A stretch of DNA of 64,000 nucleotides, from positions 43,062,796-43,126,795 of the forward strand of contig OX411551.1 of the NCBI GenBank assembly GCA_948146395.1, written 5' to 3'. Below, piece after piece: positions 26,901 through 35,767 of the stretch. Below the pieces are notes generated by a model that did not search any database, was not told the origin of the DNA, and worked only from the letters and a program-made list of their open reading frames with translations. The DNA is from Fragum whitleyi. Its lineage: Eukaryota > Mollusca > Bivalvia > Cardiida > Cardiidae. The position numbers and the translations under genes are program-made. The number at the start of each line of letters is the position of its first letter. Within the stretch, counting starts at the first letter, position 1.

Positions 26901-29900
26901 AGGAGTGTGATAAATTTATCCTGTATTTTTCTAAAGAAAAATGTTGTGTGTAAGCTACTGAGCAATAGGAAATCATTTGATGCAGAATATCAAACGGATC
27001 ACCCACACAGAACGATGAACAAAATTAAGTAAACTGTGCGGTGCTTTTTTATATCAAAGATTTGAATTACAGCAATTAAAAGTAACATCGTATTTTCAAA
27101 AAGTAAAAAAAAAATATAAATTAAAAAAAAAAAAAAACCGAGAATGAGATTCGATCTTTGGACCTCTGCTTTTCAAGTTCCTGACCTTTCACTTAAGCTG
27201 AGTACGGTTATTTATCACAACTGGGTACATTTTAGTATTTGAATGTACTGTTCGCGTATTTTTTAATCTATATAAGGTTGTGGGTACCGAATATCAATGA
27301 AGGTCAACTGGAATATTAAATGAGCGACAGGTTAACAATGTTTCACAATAACACAGTAGTCAACTAGGCAACCAACCAATCTCTCAATTAACTGATCAAT
27401 CAATCATTCAATTCATGAACGAACGAAAGAATGAACGAACGCACGCACCAACAGAAGAACGTTCTAACAATCTTTTCAATTAACTTATACATTCACTAAA
27501 ACGAAAAATAGAATAACTAATCAGTCGAGTACTCAGCATACCGGTACACCGGTTAATTAATTGAACAGATGATGAGAACAAAAACAATGATTATAATAAT
27601 AGAGAATAATAATAATAAATGTAAGGTAATTCATTAATGAGTGAACAACAAAAGTTTAACAACAGTTTTCGTGTCAATGTTCTTGGTATTCTTTTCTTAA
27701 TTCAAAGGCATCTATCAAGAATTTCGCAACAATCTTGATTGTCTGAATATCTTGCAATTCGAGTATACTGTAAAACATTTGCTTAGTCCTACATCGTAAC
27801 CAAGGAGTTTTGAAGTACTTTAACCTTAGATAATAGTAATTATGGCATTCAAAGAACAGATGAAATTCATCCTCTACGACTGAAATATCTAGTGATTTAC
27901 AGAACGGGCAATATCTTAGGTTTCTATCAATATTAAGATGTCTACCTTTTTCAATCATTAGGTCATGAATACTACATCTAAATTTGGACAATATTTTCTT
28001 ATTACAAAATGGGATATTTAAACTTAGATATTTTTCCGGGTTTAATGCTGATTTGAAGTGTTTGTAAGTCAATGCTTTTGGGGATGTATTAATATCCGAG
28101 AGTCATTGTTGTGTGAAACAATCAACTAATCATGTTGTGAAGGCTTTGATGAAATTTGAGTCGTTTCCTATATCCTGGGAAATCCACACATTTCCAAATC
28201 CACAAAGAAAGAGCATATTTTTTTTATATTTGTGGCCCAAGTAAATCTACCGGCTGAGTCAAGATCTTTCAACATTTTATAACACTGTTTGGGGCACTGT
28301 TTAGAGTCTTCCATTATTAATTATCTTAATCCAATATTTTAGACATATCGTCATGTAAGAGACACATAAAGGCATTCTTCCACACTCGCCGAGAGCAAGC
28401 GCATCGCAACTGTTTTCGGAAAGATTGCAAAGCCTTTTACAAAATTTTATTTGAACCTTTTCGATCTTAGATATTACACAATATCCCCATGTGTGAGATC
28501 CATAGCAAAGGATTGGTTTAACAATTGAGTCGAATATCTTGAAAAGATCTTTCAATTCAATAAATCCAAAGTGTTTCCTCAACGAAAAAATATAATTAAT
28601 TGCCTTTTGTGCTTGAAGTGATAGCATATAGTGAGTCTTTTTCGATGAAAGTTTAGACGTAAAGTAAAGACCAAGATATTTGCAAAAGGATACAATTTCG
28701 ATCTTATTCTGATTATAGAACCATTTTTCACTTTTCTTAATGACGCCTCCGTTTCTAAAACACCATAATTTTGCTTTTATCTATATTAATATTTATGCCA
28801 ACTGGACTTGAAAATTTGGAGATACTGTCGATTTGTTTTTGCAGCTGAACAACAGTATCAGAAGGAAACATCATCTGCAAAAAGAAGCAAATTCAATTCC
28901 CTCATATCATTTGTAACAAAAATTCCTTTGTTAATAGATTGATTAAAGTAATCAACTAAATCATTTATAAAAATACTAAATATTGTGGGACTTCCGGTAC
29001 AGCCTTGACGCGTACCAACGTTACAGTCAAAATAATGTGTTAAAGCATTACCTGTTTTCACACATGATTTAAGTTGGCTATATAAAGATTGCATTACTTT
29101 TAAAAATTTTCCAATAGCATTTTCATTAAAATAAAGAAATATTTGTTTGGAAAGGATGATTATCTTAACAATAAGCTGAAAAGGGCGTGTACAGTTAATT
29201 ACATCGTGAAATTGACATTTAACACAATCAAAACCATTCTAAATTGCTCACTCAGTGCTCCATTCATTCATTCCAGACACTCACTCAAACCATACAAAAA
29301 CGCTCCAAACTCACTGAAAAGCATATAACAACAACTTCGTTCAAAATAATAATAGCTGGGGAAAAATTGGGATTTCATTTATTTAATTGGAATTGTAAGC
29401 GTCTGATAAGTTCTTGAAGAAATAGGGAGCTGTCTATAAAACTTGTATGCCTATTTTATTAAATGGATGTAATCAATATTGCTGATTTTGTTCTCATGAA
29501 CAAAATTTGCAATACTGGATTACCTCTCTCTATATTCACTCAAAAGTCACTTTACACATTCATTCAATTTCGTTCCTAAATCATACCATAATCATTCACC
29601 TTGTTGATTTCACGATGTTGTTAACTGTATAGATCCACTGGCACTTTCTACACATCAAATCCATGACAAATTAAATCATTTGCTTTAGAAAGTAAAAAGG
29701 CTTAAGTCTAGTTAATATGTTAGGGGGTCGTTATCAAATTTCAAGGCAAAATTAAAGACGTATTATAAAACAAAATTAATTTGGAAATTGTAACATTACG
29801 ATGGCCATTTTTTAATTAAATTTGTTTATGTTTGTAAAGTTGTGATATTTGTGACAATAGCCTAACTGGATAACAGTTTATCATTAATTACATAGTTCTC

Positions 29901-32900
29901 ATATATTAAAGATAAAAACATCGTACGCCAAAAATAAACTTTTTTTCTAAAATACATGTAATACTGACTTAGATTATATTTTTGTATGTTGCAATATGCT
30001 TAGTCTTATTTTGATTATAATTGGGAACCCGAAAAATGCAAACCTTATATTTTGTTGTTTGCAAGCAATCACTTTTTCTACTTAATCTTTAAGTTACATT
30101 TTAGCCTGCGCCTGAGATTTACAAAAAATTCAAACATGCGCAAAGCAAAGACTCTGACCAGCCTTTGCATCCGCACAGTCTGACCAGAGTTTTCACTATG
30201 CGCTTAGTATATAGATAAGGTCTCAAAGTAGCTGTAGACAATCAGGTAACTTGGTATTTACACTTTTATGCTGTCTGGGCCTCTCAATGTTTACGCGTCA
30301 CGAACATTTCAATTTGTTGGATATGTCACGCACAGGTTACATTTTCTCTTTTCAGGAATAGGCTCTGGTATCTCGTGTTCAGTTTTGTTCATTGTCAATG
30401 GCTTCCACTTCAAGAAGAAGCTTAACATAGCCAATGGCGTTTCCTTTTCTGGGGGAGGAGTTGGGTTGTTTACAATGGCTCCCTTATTTGAGAGAGCCAA
30501 AGAAATTTATGGATACCCTGGAGTGTTCATGCTCGCAGCTACAGCCAGTCTTCAATTATCAATTTTTGGAGTTTTGATGAGACCTTCGACATTGGAGCGT
30601 CGATCTAAGTTGGATAAAGAAGGAAATGATCCACAACAAACACCAAAGGAAGATAAATCAAAGTACTTGAAATTGTTCCATGACAAAGCTACATTTCTAC
30701 TTGTTGTTTCTTTTGGATTTTATATGGGAGGAAAGGATTCATCTTTTATGTACTGGCCTAGCTTATTAAAAGAAAATTTGTTCAGTACATCGCAAGCGTC
30801 TGTATTCCTCTCGATCTCAGGAATATGTGCAATAATTGGACGTCTAGTTATTGGTTATATTTCATCACGTGACTGCGTTGATATATTTTACGTTTACTGC
30901 TTTTCGTTGTTTACTTCTGGGATTCCATGTATTTGTTTTAAGATTTATGCATCCTCAACAGTTGGTCAAATTATAAACGCTGTTTTCATTGGAATTTTCA
31001 TGGGCACACCATTGGTAACTTTTACTGCTTGCACAATAAGATGTGTTGGTGTGAAGTACTTGCCCGCAGTGGGTGGCATGCAAATGTTATCCGGTGGAAT
31101 AGGGAGCATCGTAATCCCTTTAATTTGTGGTAAGCTTTATATTTCTGTAACCTTTTAAGGCTATTTTGGCTATTATCAATCTTATACAAAATTGAAATGG
31201 AAACAATATCTCCAGTTTAAATTTTCTTTTCGTTAAGTTCTAAGGATTAGCGGTGCTTTGATTTCGGTGTTATCCATTCAACACTTCAACGAAGATTATT
31301 TTTTTTATAAATGGTTGCTTCACTTTTGCCAGAAAGTGTAGGGATAGATAAGAACACTTTCGATATATTTTAACATAGAACTCGTATTACTTTGAATATT
31401 TATGCTCAAACTCAAGGTAAATTCTCAAAAATCTTGTTTCTCTACTTCTGGTAAGGCTAGGTTCATTATGTTTTACTGCATATGGCCTTGCAGGTCTTTA
31501 CTCCCTGTTGGTACTAGTCTGGTTATCAAGGTCGCAGTCAAATTATTATTTTTGAATTGATAGATCGTACTTCCTGTATACATACCCAGGGGTGTGGAAA
31601 TACGAGTTTTCTCCACTTGTCCCTGGACAAGTAAAAGCGGATTTTCTACTCGTCCAGGATCAAAATGAACTTGTCCCCTAAAAAGAAAATAGAAAAATTT
31701 GAAAAAAAACATTGCCTTTTGATGAAGGAAATACTGGTATCCAGCATTTTCTTCATTAAAAACAATGTTTTCTAACCTATGATATGAACATTAGGATGAT
31801 TTCTCTCTTAATCATTTTAAGTAACATTCCAAGATTTGCCCTGGTATTTACTTGTCCTTGGACAAGTGGCTTAGAAAAATTTACTTGTCCTCAAGTACAA
31901 AAGCCCAAGTCGGACAAGTCGGGCATGGGAATTCCACACCCCTGATACCTCATGTATCGGAACCAAATTAATTACTCAATTTTATTTCCATAAACACTCT
32001 TTTTCAAATTTTCGGTCACCTGACCTTCATGAAGAAAAACACAATATATCAAGAAACTGCATCTTCATCATTTTTCCATTACATTTTGTATGTGTAATGG
32101 GAGAATGATGAAGATGTAGTTTCTTGATATATTGTGTTTTTCTTGATGAAGGTCAGGTGACCGAAAATTTGAAAAAGAGTGTTTATGGAAATAAAATTGA
32201 GTAACATGCATTCCCTGTGGAATATTATTTTTTAAATCATTAACAAATTGATTACGTCGGGCAATTCTTCTATGAGACATCTATCTATCTATCTATCTAT
32301 CTACCTATTCAATGAGGTAATTGGCAGTTGACCAAAATTCCCGGTACTTCGCGATGGTCATTTTGAAACTGAACGAATCGACCGGGAGTTTTGAGTCATT
32401 GTCATTCGCAAATGAAACAACTAGTTCTTCTGACTTGTTATGTATGACACTTCATTGAGGAATTAAATGAAATTTCGGTATGTATTTAATTATCTGTTTG
32501 TGTGAATATTTCAGGACATGCGGTCTCAAAAGGGTGGGAGTATGTAGATGCCTTGTTAATATGTGGTAATACTCGTTTCTTACTATTAAAATTTCTTTAT
32601 CATGCAATAACACCTGTTTTGACCTTAATTTTCCTATCTGATAAGATAAAATGACAACGAGTATTCTATTTTTGAAACATTTCGCGCATTCATGTTCTTT
32701 ACCAGAATCACTTTCACTTAAATTTCTTTGATAATGAATATTTCGGAAAGTTGATAGCACTGACAAATTTAGAATGATATGTTAATTCTATAAAATATCA
32801 ATATTATTTGGTCTCGGCTGCGAGAAATTATCATGACTTTACAAAGCCTTGTCATAAACAAATTCTCCCAACCACGACTAAATTACACTGATACATGTTT

Positions 32901-34639
32901 TTTAAGACATCAACATCTTGTTCTCTATATACACTGAATATTTGGCACAAATGATTTTTTAACTTATTTATTTTCTGATTGCTTGACTCAATGAAACTAA
33001 AATGCAGTTAAAGGTAGGTTTTAGAAATATAATTTAACTTTTAAGGTCCCAAAGATAATGTATAGTGTTACCATTTGATCACATTGCAAAATCATTTGAT
33101 GCTTTGTGGTTTATAAAAAGAACATACTTTTATAGCGAAAGAGTAGCATTTTTACCAAAATTCAATAAGTTTGTATTTCTTTTACGAAATATTGCATAAT
33201 TCACCCTTAAAGCAATTCTTTGTGACTGAGAATTTTAAGCAATATAGATGTTAACTTTCAGCAGCATTTCTTCATCTATCTACCTGACTTTCTCATACAG
33301 GAGATGGTCTACCTACTTTTACTGCTTTATAAATAAATTCTCAATGGCAACTTTCGCGAAACCAGAAATCTTCGAAAGGTTATATCAAGAAAACGAAGTG
33401 TCATTGCTAAAAAATAAAACCTTAAGTAATCAACCCGTATATGTGGTAATATATGACTAAGCATGTTGGTTCCTTAAAATATTTTTTCGATCTATGAATT
33501 GTGTATGGAAACGGTTTTCTTTAAATCGACTTTGATTTTGAAATTGCGTTTCAAAAATAGCTTCCCAATGTATCGGTTTACTCTTTTTTACTTTCTCAAA
33601 AGCACTATGATTTCTGACAAGACTAGTTCGTTTCTCGAAAATTTATTCCCGATAATCCTAATAAAGATTTTCGGTGTCTGACACGACTAGTTCGTTTCTC
33701 GAAAATTTATTTCCGATAATCCTAATAAAGATTTTCGGTGTCCGATTTGGTAATTTTTGCTTTTTTTTTTCTAAAATATATATTTTAGCCAGTGTGTGAC
33801 ATTTCCAACAATTTCACATGTGCGCATAGAAAAGCTTCTGGTCAGCCTGTGTATCCACACAGGCTGGTCAGATGCTTAATTATGCCTTATATAGAAAGAT
33901 AATGTCTTTATACCTCTTCTGGCAGTCAGTGTTTATTCTTATTGCACTGTGCTGTTGTCAACGCTTCTCAACAATTGAACCCCGCACAAGTCCGAATTGT
34001 TGGAAATGTCACGCACGCGCTCATTTTTAATTCTAGTTACATGTAACAAAAGTCATAATTAAATAAGTGTATTCATATGACACATGAGAGATAGACGAAG
34101 AAGTTGTTTTAATGCTATCTTTGTTGTTGTTACATTTTTCGTTGCTTTATTGGTTTATTCTTAAAGCTTGATTGGGATTTTAGTTTCAGATCTCTTTGAA
34201 ACTCCTTATTTTACAAGTTTCCACCAGTTTTTATATGACTTTTTTGTATGCAAACCTTCGAATTATATGCGTAATAATTTTTAACCAACAATTAATTCCA
34301 CTTTCACTATTGGTTAGTTAACAATTTCCTGTTTTACAAAATTTATTTGGATTTAATTTGAAAAATAACCATTCAGTAGGATAGAAAATAGTGTGGAAAA
34401 AGAAGAAATTGCTATGTTTTCTCATTCATAAAATCACAGGCACGTAAAAAGCAGGGATTAAACAGCAAAGGGTTAAATTATTTGATAATATTTCAGGTTC
34501 CTGTTTGATAGTATCAGCTGTGTTTGTCCTCGTCCTGAAATTTACCAGAAAAAAACTAGTTGAGGAGGATAATGTATGTTCTAGTCCCAAGCAATCGGTT
34601 ATCTTCAATGTAATGAACACAATAATGTGGGGTAAATAG
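13291..34639 (+). CDS. Monocarboxylate-transporter-like (MCT/SLC16-type) major facilitator, complete gene
   Basis: Coding exons are 13291-13471, 23940-24083, 30356-31129 and 34497-34639. All introns are GT-AG in phase 1, and the spliced frame is open for 413 residues. The family is shown by DKGYAW at residues 2-7 (the MCT motif near helix 1, usually E/D-G-G/S-W-G/A-W; Lys replaces a Gly) and FHFKKKLNIANGVSFSG at 125-141 (the helix-5 signature, YFxKRRxLAxGxAxSG). There are about six hydrophobic helices on each side of a charged loop at roughly 184-212. Arg271 in IIGRLVIGY sits where the family has its transport arginine. MCTs move lactate, pyruvate or related acids, some with protons, at the plasma membrane. 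The substrate here is unknown, and many mollusc relatives are orphan transporters. The N terminus and tail are short. Introns 1-3 (10.5, 6.3 and 3.4 kb) are full of transposons. A paralogue exon lies upstream at 3300-3421. Confidence 0.85.
13517..13626. repeat. Hairpin-forming palindrome just after exon 1
   Basis: Arms of about 50 bases, TGTATGAGGAAAAAATATCT on the left and AGATATTTTTTCATACA on the right, meet at GTCGAGGCTCTGCCGAGAC. It starts 46 bases after the exon 1 donor. The centre resembles the palindromes at 32809-32890 and 54680-54740. Confidence 0.6.
13909..16541 (+). mobile_element. Pearl-like Helentron with a long 156-bp array
   Basis: The left boundary shows AGTCCCCCACCGG and the right end GGTGGGGGACTA, inverted copies of each other. 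The core is a tandem array (separate entry). After it come a (GACG)n-type microsatellite at about 16438-16492 and a terminal hairpin at 16507-16538 (AGTCCCCCAACCGG / CCGGTGGGGGACT). It lies in intron 1 of the MCT-like gene. The exact 5' end is uncertain; another candidate is AACAAGTGC near 13878. Confidence 0.7.
14030..16435 (+). repeat. 156-bp tandem array, about 15 units
   Basis: The word CAATAACTCAAAAAGTGG or a variant recurs at 14064, 14245, 14401, 14557, 14713, 14869, 15025, 15181, 15337, 15522, 15678, 15834, 15990, 16146 and 16302. Spacing is exactly 156 bp except for 14064-14245 (181) and 15337-15522 (185), where CTATAAGTGTACCAAGTTT is duplicated (29 bp). The block 14245-15025 recurs at 15522-16302, a shift of 1277 bp, so the array has higher-order structure. 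There is no open frame. Confidence 0.9.
16605..16997 (+). mobile_element. Short pearl-like element
   Basis: It starts with CAATAGGACCGTGTTGGTCC and CGCTCACCTGAG. One unit's worth of sequence is followed by GACGGACGG-type and GGACGACGG tracts (16904-16946) and a worn palindrome, TAGCTCGCC...GTGCTCATGTGAGCC, then AAAA. Confidence 0.6.
17139..17225. repeat. Half copy of the TTTTACTAAAC MITE
   Basis: GGCCTGTTTTACTTAACATC through CTAAAGTAGTAACAG matches the left part of 56201-56440 and 63924-64000. It adjoins the end of the minus-strand LINE fragment. Confidence 0.5.
17226..18520 (-). pseudogene. Non-LTR retrotransposon fragment, minus strand (endonuclease end, linker, RT start)
   Basis: Read from high to low coordinates, it starts with ISDRCPLLVSF (18505-18472), matching the SDHxP end of the apurinic-type endonuclease with Arg in place of the catalytic His. 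A charged linker follows, with ESEKRNAEEFWNHVNDLSK. Reverse transcriptase blocks come next: NNSSNYRGLYITSCFSDLL near 17430-17490 and, in other frames, GFGKNCCTNDQIM and NAFFVDLSKAFGT near 17240-17340. A T30 run at 17941-17970 interrupts it. Several stops and frame changes make it inactive. It lies antisense in intron 1 of the MCT-like gene. Confidence 0.7.
18521..20224. other. Intron 1 sequence with a possible decayed coding relic
   Basis: Mostly AT-rich. At about 18905-19160 one + frame reads NFEIGGTNVLIQGKLLF, then LSTN, stop, TAFQQSLAASTSSTNTF, with about five stops in all. This has protein-like composition, but I do not recognise it. Nothing else is supported. Confidence 0.35.
20225..20311 (+). 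pseudogene. Non-LTR retrotransposon C-terminal fragment, left piece
   Basis: One frame reads NQRTCSLCSTSEIDNEFHFV then LICPV: the Cys-Cys-His-Cys motif found near the end of many LINE ORF2 proteins, as in the minus-strand element at 27674-29140. It stops abruptly at 20311, where a pearl-like element begins, and resumes at about 21837. Confidence 0.65.
20312..21836 (-). mobile_element. Pearl-like Helentron, minus orientation, inserted in a LINE
   Basis: The left end TTTTAGCTCACTTGAGCAC with its partner GTGCTCAAGATC is the terminal palindrome read backwards. The right end TGGTCCTCTTGTTT is the reverse of the AAACAAGAGGACCA start. In between, about six diverged units carry TATTTGGTATGTAG-type words near 20597, 20750, 20928, 21094, 21275 and 21440, spaced 153-181 bp. 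An ACGG microsatellite is not obvious in this copy. Confidence 0.7.
21837..21969 (+). pseudogene. Non-LTR retrotransposon C-terminal fragment, right piece
   Basis: A frame reads KDLPQNLIPKYFIDGPNML then KFVQLLNLDKKYTL. This is the usual continuation after the CP(V/Y) of the LINE zinc motif, seen in pattern as (L/I)PKYF...PN...KF..L. It continues the piece ending at 20311. An inverted-repeat element follows directly. Confidence 0.6.
21970..22860. mobile_element. Candidate 0.9-kb element with ~27-bp inverted ends
   Basis: TATAGTCCGTTTGACTTCTA (then TATGGACC) on the left is matched in inverted form by GGTCCATATAGAAGTCAAAC (then GGACTATA) on the right, apparently without mismatch. No coding capacity is seen inside. 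TA or TATA target duplication is possible. Confidence 0.55.
22861..23167. other. Unassigned intron 1 sequence
   Basis: Nothing supported beyond AT-rich intronic DNA. Confidence 0.4.
23168..23471 (+). mobile_element. tRNA-derived SINE with 13-bp target duplication
   Basis: The element is 23181-23458. Its head has a Pol III A box (TACCGCAGTTGG) and B box (GGTTCGATCCC) within a tRNA-like fold whose acceptor arms GCCGCCA and TGGCGGC pair fully. The body includes CTCACCAATGGGTAGATAAT and CCAGCCGCCGCGATATAAC, and the tail is (CAAA)n. TAACATTTCCTAA flanks it on both sides (23168-23180 and 23459-23471). It sits in intron 1 of the MCT-like gene. The anticodon loop lacks T33, so it is not a working tRNA gene. 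Confidence 0.85.
23472..23939. other. End of MCT-like intron 1
   Basis: No repeat identified. The AT-rich sequence ends in TCTATTACAG at 23930-23939, the acceptor of exon 2. Confidence 0.5.
23940..24083 (+). CDS. MCT-like gene, coding exon 2
   Basis: It completes Gly61 and encodes to the first base of Gly109: PLGSFIIQRTSCRVALVIGS, then helix 3 and the start of helix 4, ending CGIIAG. The length of 144 bp keeps phase 1. The donor is GCAG|GTAACA. Confidence 0.82.
24131..25232 (-). mobile_element. Pearl-like Helentron with five 161-bp units, minus orientation
   Basis: The left end holds the palindrome ATACGCCGCCGGAGGCGGAC then GTAT. Next is a (GTCC/ATCC)n tract at about 24171-24247, the ACGG-type microsatellite read backwards. 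Five units begin with TTTTCTTGTCAACGCAACTC at 24250, 24411, 24572, 24733 and 24894, exactly 161 bp apart. The right end reads GATGGCACTCTTGTT, the reverse of an AACAAGAG start. It lies 47 bases after exon 2 in intron 2. Confidence 0.8.
25233..25734. other. Unassigned intron 2 sequence
   Basis: AT-rich, without a recognised repeat or coding signal. Confidence 0.4.
25735..25870 (-). repeat. LINE 3' end with (TTTGAC)n tail, minus strand
   Basis: On the minus strand, TTGTATTTATGGATTTGGTC then CGGAGGCC and AATAAAATA lead into a hexamer tail, seen on the + strand as (AAGTCA)n at 25738-25768. Short simple-sequence tails of this kind mark 3' ends of non-LTR elements. A similar end on the + strand lies at 59890-59977. 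Confidence 0.5.
25871..27673. other. Intron 2 sequence with small repeats
   Basis: Contains AAG/AAC trinucleotide runs at about 26180-26216 and a tRNA-like segment at 26431-26520 (own entry). Otherwise AT-rich and without coding signal. Confidence 0.4.
26431..26520 (+). repeat. tRNA-like SINE head, degenerate
   Basis: TCCATAGCGCAGTGGTCTAA resembles a Pol III A box and CTGGTTCGAATAC a B box, about 40 bases apart. The acceptor arms do not pair well, so a functional tRNA is unlikely. Confidence 0.4.
27674..29140 (-). pseudogene. Non-LTR retrotransposon RT and C-terminal domain, minus strand
   Basis: Read downwards from 29140, there is FLKVMQSLYSQLKSCVK, then the palm blocks NVGTRQGCTGSP and LNLLLFADDVSF. 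FADD is the catalytic box of non-LTR reverse transcriptases. A thumb region with INIDKSKIMVF and the frame at 28627-28301 (KPILCYGSHTWGY) follow. The C-terminal frame at 28072-27674 has the zinc-like motif YCPFCKSL and EDEFHLFFECHNYY. The pieces keep LINE order but sit in different frames with stops, so it is dead. The endonuclease is missing, and a MITE begins 50 bases beyond the break (29190). The C terminus resembles the fragment at 20225-21969. Clade not resolved. Confidence 0.8.
29190..29629. mobile_element. MITE, 440-bp TA-flanked family
   Basis: It starts TACAGTTAATTACATCGTGA and ends TTTCACGATGTTGTTAACTG then TA. The centre has TTTTGTTCTCATGAACAAA. It lies in intron 2 of the MCT-like gene. 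Confidence 0.75.
29630..30103. other. Unassigned intron 2 sequence
   Basis: AT-rich, without a recognised feature. Confidence 0.4.
30104..30340. repeat. MITE, GTGCGTGACATTTCC family, abutting exon 3
   Basis: Left end GCCTGCGCCTGAGATTTAC, right end GATATGTCACGCACAGGTT, and inside the paired words GACCAGCC...CGCACAGTCTGACCAGAG shared with copies at 33788, 41686, 53551 and 54039. The right end falls about 15 bases before the exon 3 acceptor at 30354-30355. Confidence 0.6.
30356..31129 (+). CDS. MCT-like gene, coding exon 3
   Basis: Residues 109-366 and the first base of Gly367. It holds helices 4 to 11, the helix-5 signature at 125-141, the central loop near 184-212 and Arg271. The acceptor is TTTTCAG, the donor GTG|GTAAGC. 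The open frame runs on upstream into intron, but those residues match nothing and overlap a MITE. Confidence 0.85.
31587..31944. repeat. MITE with CAGGGGTGTGGAA ends
   Basis: CAGGGGTGTGGAAAT on the left is inverted at the right as ATTCCACACCCCTG. The interior repeats ACTTGTCC and GGACAAGT in both directions. It lies in intron 3. Confidence 0.6.
31973..32203. repeat. Long near-perfect hairpin in intron 3
   Basis: Two arms of about 108 bases, from TACTCAATTTTATTTCC to its inverse GGAAATAAAATTGAGTA, meet around 32088. Only a few mismatches or gaps are seen (for example CATGAAG against CATCAAG). Such a transcript would fold into long double-stranded RNA. Confidence 0.8.
32281..32305 (+). repeat. 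(ATCT)n microsatellite
   Basis: Six near-perfect CTAT/ATCT units, interrupted once (CTAC). Confidence 0.8.
32575..32960. repeat. Dispersed repeat shared with 54455-54790
   Basis: Shared words in the same order include TTATCATGCAATAA, CTGATAA, AATTTCTTTGAT, GAGAAATTATCATG and AAATTCTCCCAACC. Boundaries are approximate. Confidence 0.5.
33616..33745 (+). repeat. Tandem duplication, 64-bp unit, two copies
   Basis: GACTAGTTCGTTTCTCGAAA occurs at 33621 and 33685, and the sequence between continues almost unchanged through AAAGATTTTCGGTGTC in both. Confidence 0.85.
33788..34025. repeat. MITE, GTGCGTGACATTTCC family
   Basis: GCCAGTGTGTGACATTTCCA then ACAATT on the left is inverted on the right as AATTGTTGGAAATGTCACGC. 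Intron 3 of the MCT-like gene. Confidence 0.7.
34497..34639 (+). CDS. MCT-like gene, last coding exon
   Basis: It completes Gly367, encodes SCLIVSAVFVLVLKFTRKKL (last helix and basic boundary) and a tail rich in Ser, Glu and Asn, and ends in TAG at 34637-34639. The acceptor is ATTTCAG. Its peptide is the counterpart of the exon at 3300-3421. Confidence 0.82.
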
Positions 34640-34684
34640 TGGCAGTAACAGTCTACAACATCATGGAGACATTCTTATAAAAAT

Positions 34685-34690
34685 AATAAA
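34685..34690 (+). terminator. Poly(A) signal AATAAA of the MCT-like gene
   Basis: AATAAA occurs 46 bases after the stop codon and is followed by a T-rich tract (34701-34710) and GTTGTGTTTC, the usual downstream U/GU element. Confidence 0.6.
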
Positions 34691-34893
34691 AGAATTATAC
34701 TTTTTTTTTTCGTTGTGTTTCTTTTTTTTTAAATACATTCTGTTTTAGCAAAAATCAATTATTTTAGACCAATTACTTTAGACCAATCTTTACATTTTTA
34801 TTTTTTTCAAACCAACCTGCGTCTCATTTTAGCCCAATATCGCCGGCTTATGGGGTTTTTACAATAATTGTTTTTATTGCACTGAATTTTTTT

Positions 34894-35054
34894 AAGGTAG
34901 TGGACCCAAAATAGTTCCGCAACATTTCGGAACTCATAAACTTTCACAATGTTGGCCGAGGTTGCCTAATGAAAATCATTAGGAAACCTCGGTTTACACT
35001 GTTAAAGTTCATTACTTTTGAAACGATCCGGAACTATTACGGGTCCACTACCTT
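34894..35054. repeat. Foldback MITE with AAGGTAGTGGACCC ends, copy 1
   Basis: The ends are AAGGTAGTGGACCC and GGGTCCACTACCTT. Inner arms are also inverted (GAGGTTGCCTAATGA / TCATTAGGAAACCTC), so the whole 161 bp folds back. Flanking TTAA is possible. Confidence 0.75.
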
Positions 35055-35224
35055 AATTTTGACAGCATTCGGATTTATAACCAATCTTGTCGAGTGAAAT
35101 GAAAATATAATGTGAATTAAATTTGTTCTTTGTCAAATTTAACCCATTTTCATTTAGGTTGCATCCAAAATAACGATAATAAAAGGTAGCCGTATGAACT
35201 AGCTGAAGAGCGCTAAAGATGTAG

Positions 35225-35683
35225 TACAGTCAACCACATCATGACATAATCACAAGGTAAATGATTTTGAAATGAATTCGGAGTGGAATTATGTATGAGT
35301 TTTGAGTGATATTAAAGGGGGTTCAGGTTGAACAAACTTAGCAAAATTTATAAACACACACACACCTTTTTAAAGGATTTGCACACAAGTTCTAAAAGTA
35401 GCTTCTTATTTTTTCAAGAACCAATCAGTCGTGAATAATTTGATTGTGGAAGTGAAATCGTGATGTTATTCTATTTTTTTTTTTTTTTTGTTTTGTTTTG
35501 TTTTTTGGTTTTTTTTGTTTTGTTTTGTTTTGAACGTAGTTGAAGGTCTTACATTTTTAGTGATTTCTAAGCGTCTTGAATGGTTTAAGTGAGCGTTCGG
35601 AATGAATAAATGGAACGCTGTGTGAGCGATTTAGAAAGGTTTCGATTGGAATGAGAGTCAATTCTATGATATTCTTAACTGTA
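35225..35683. mobile_element. MITE, 440-bp TA-flanked family
   Basis: Left end TACAGTCAACCACATCATGA, right end CTATGATATTCTTAACTGTA. A T-rich run at 35468-35530 has enlarged it. Confidence 0.65.
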
Positions 35684-35767
35684 TATTCATCATTTTCAAT
35701 TGAAGCGAGTGTACTGTCAGCTTTTTTCAAAACCTTGGTCACAAAGCTCATTTCTATTTTACTTTGA

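Noticed and set aside
30268..30355. Upstream extension of the exon 3 reading frame with its own ATG
   Set aside because: The residues do not continue the transporter fold and lie in MITE sequence; the TTTTCAG acceptor and phase-1 join explain the exon.
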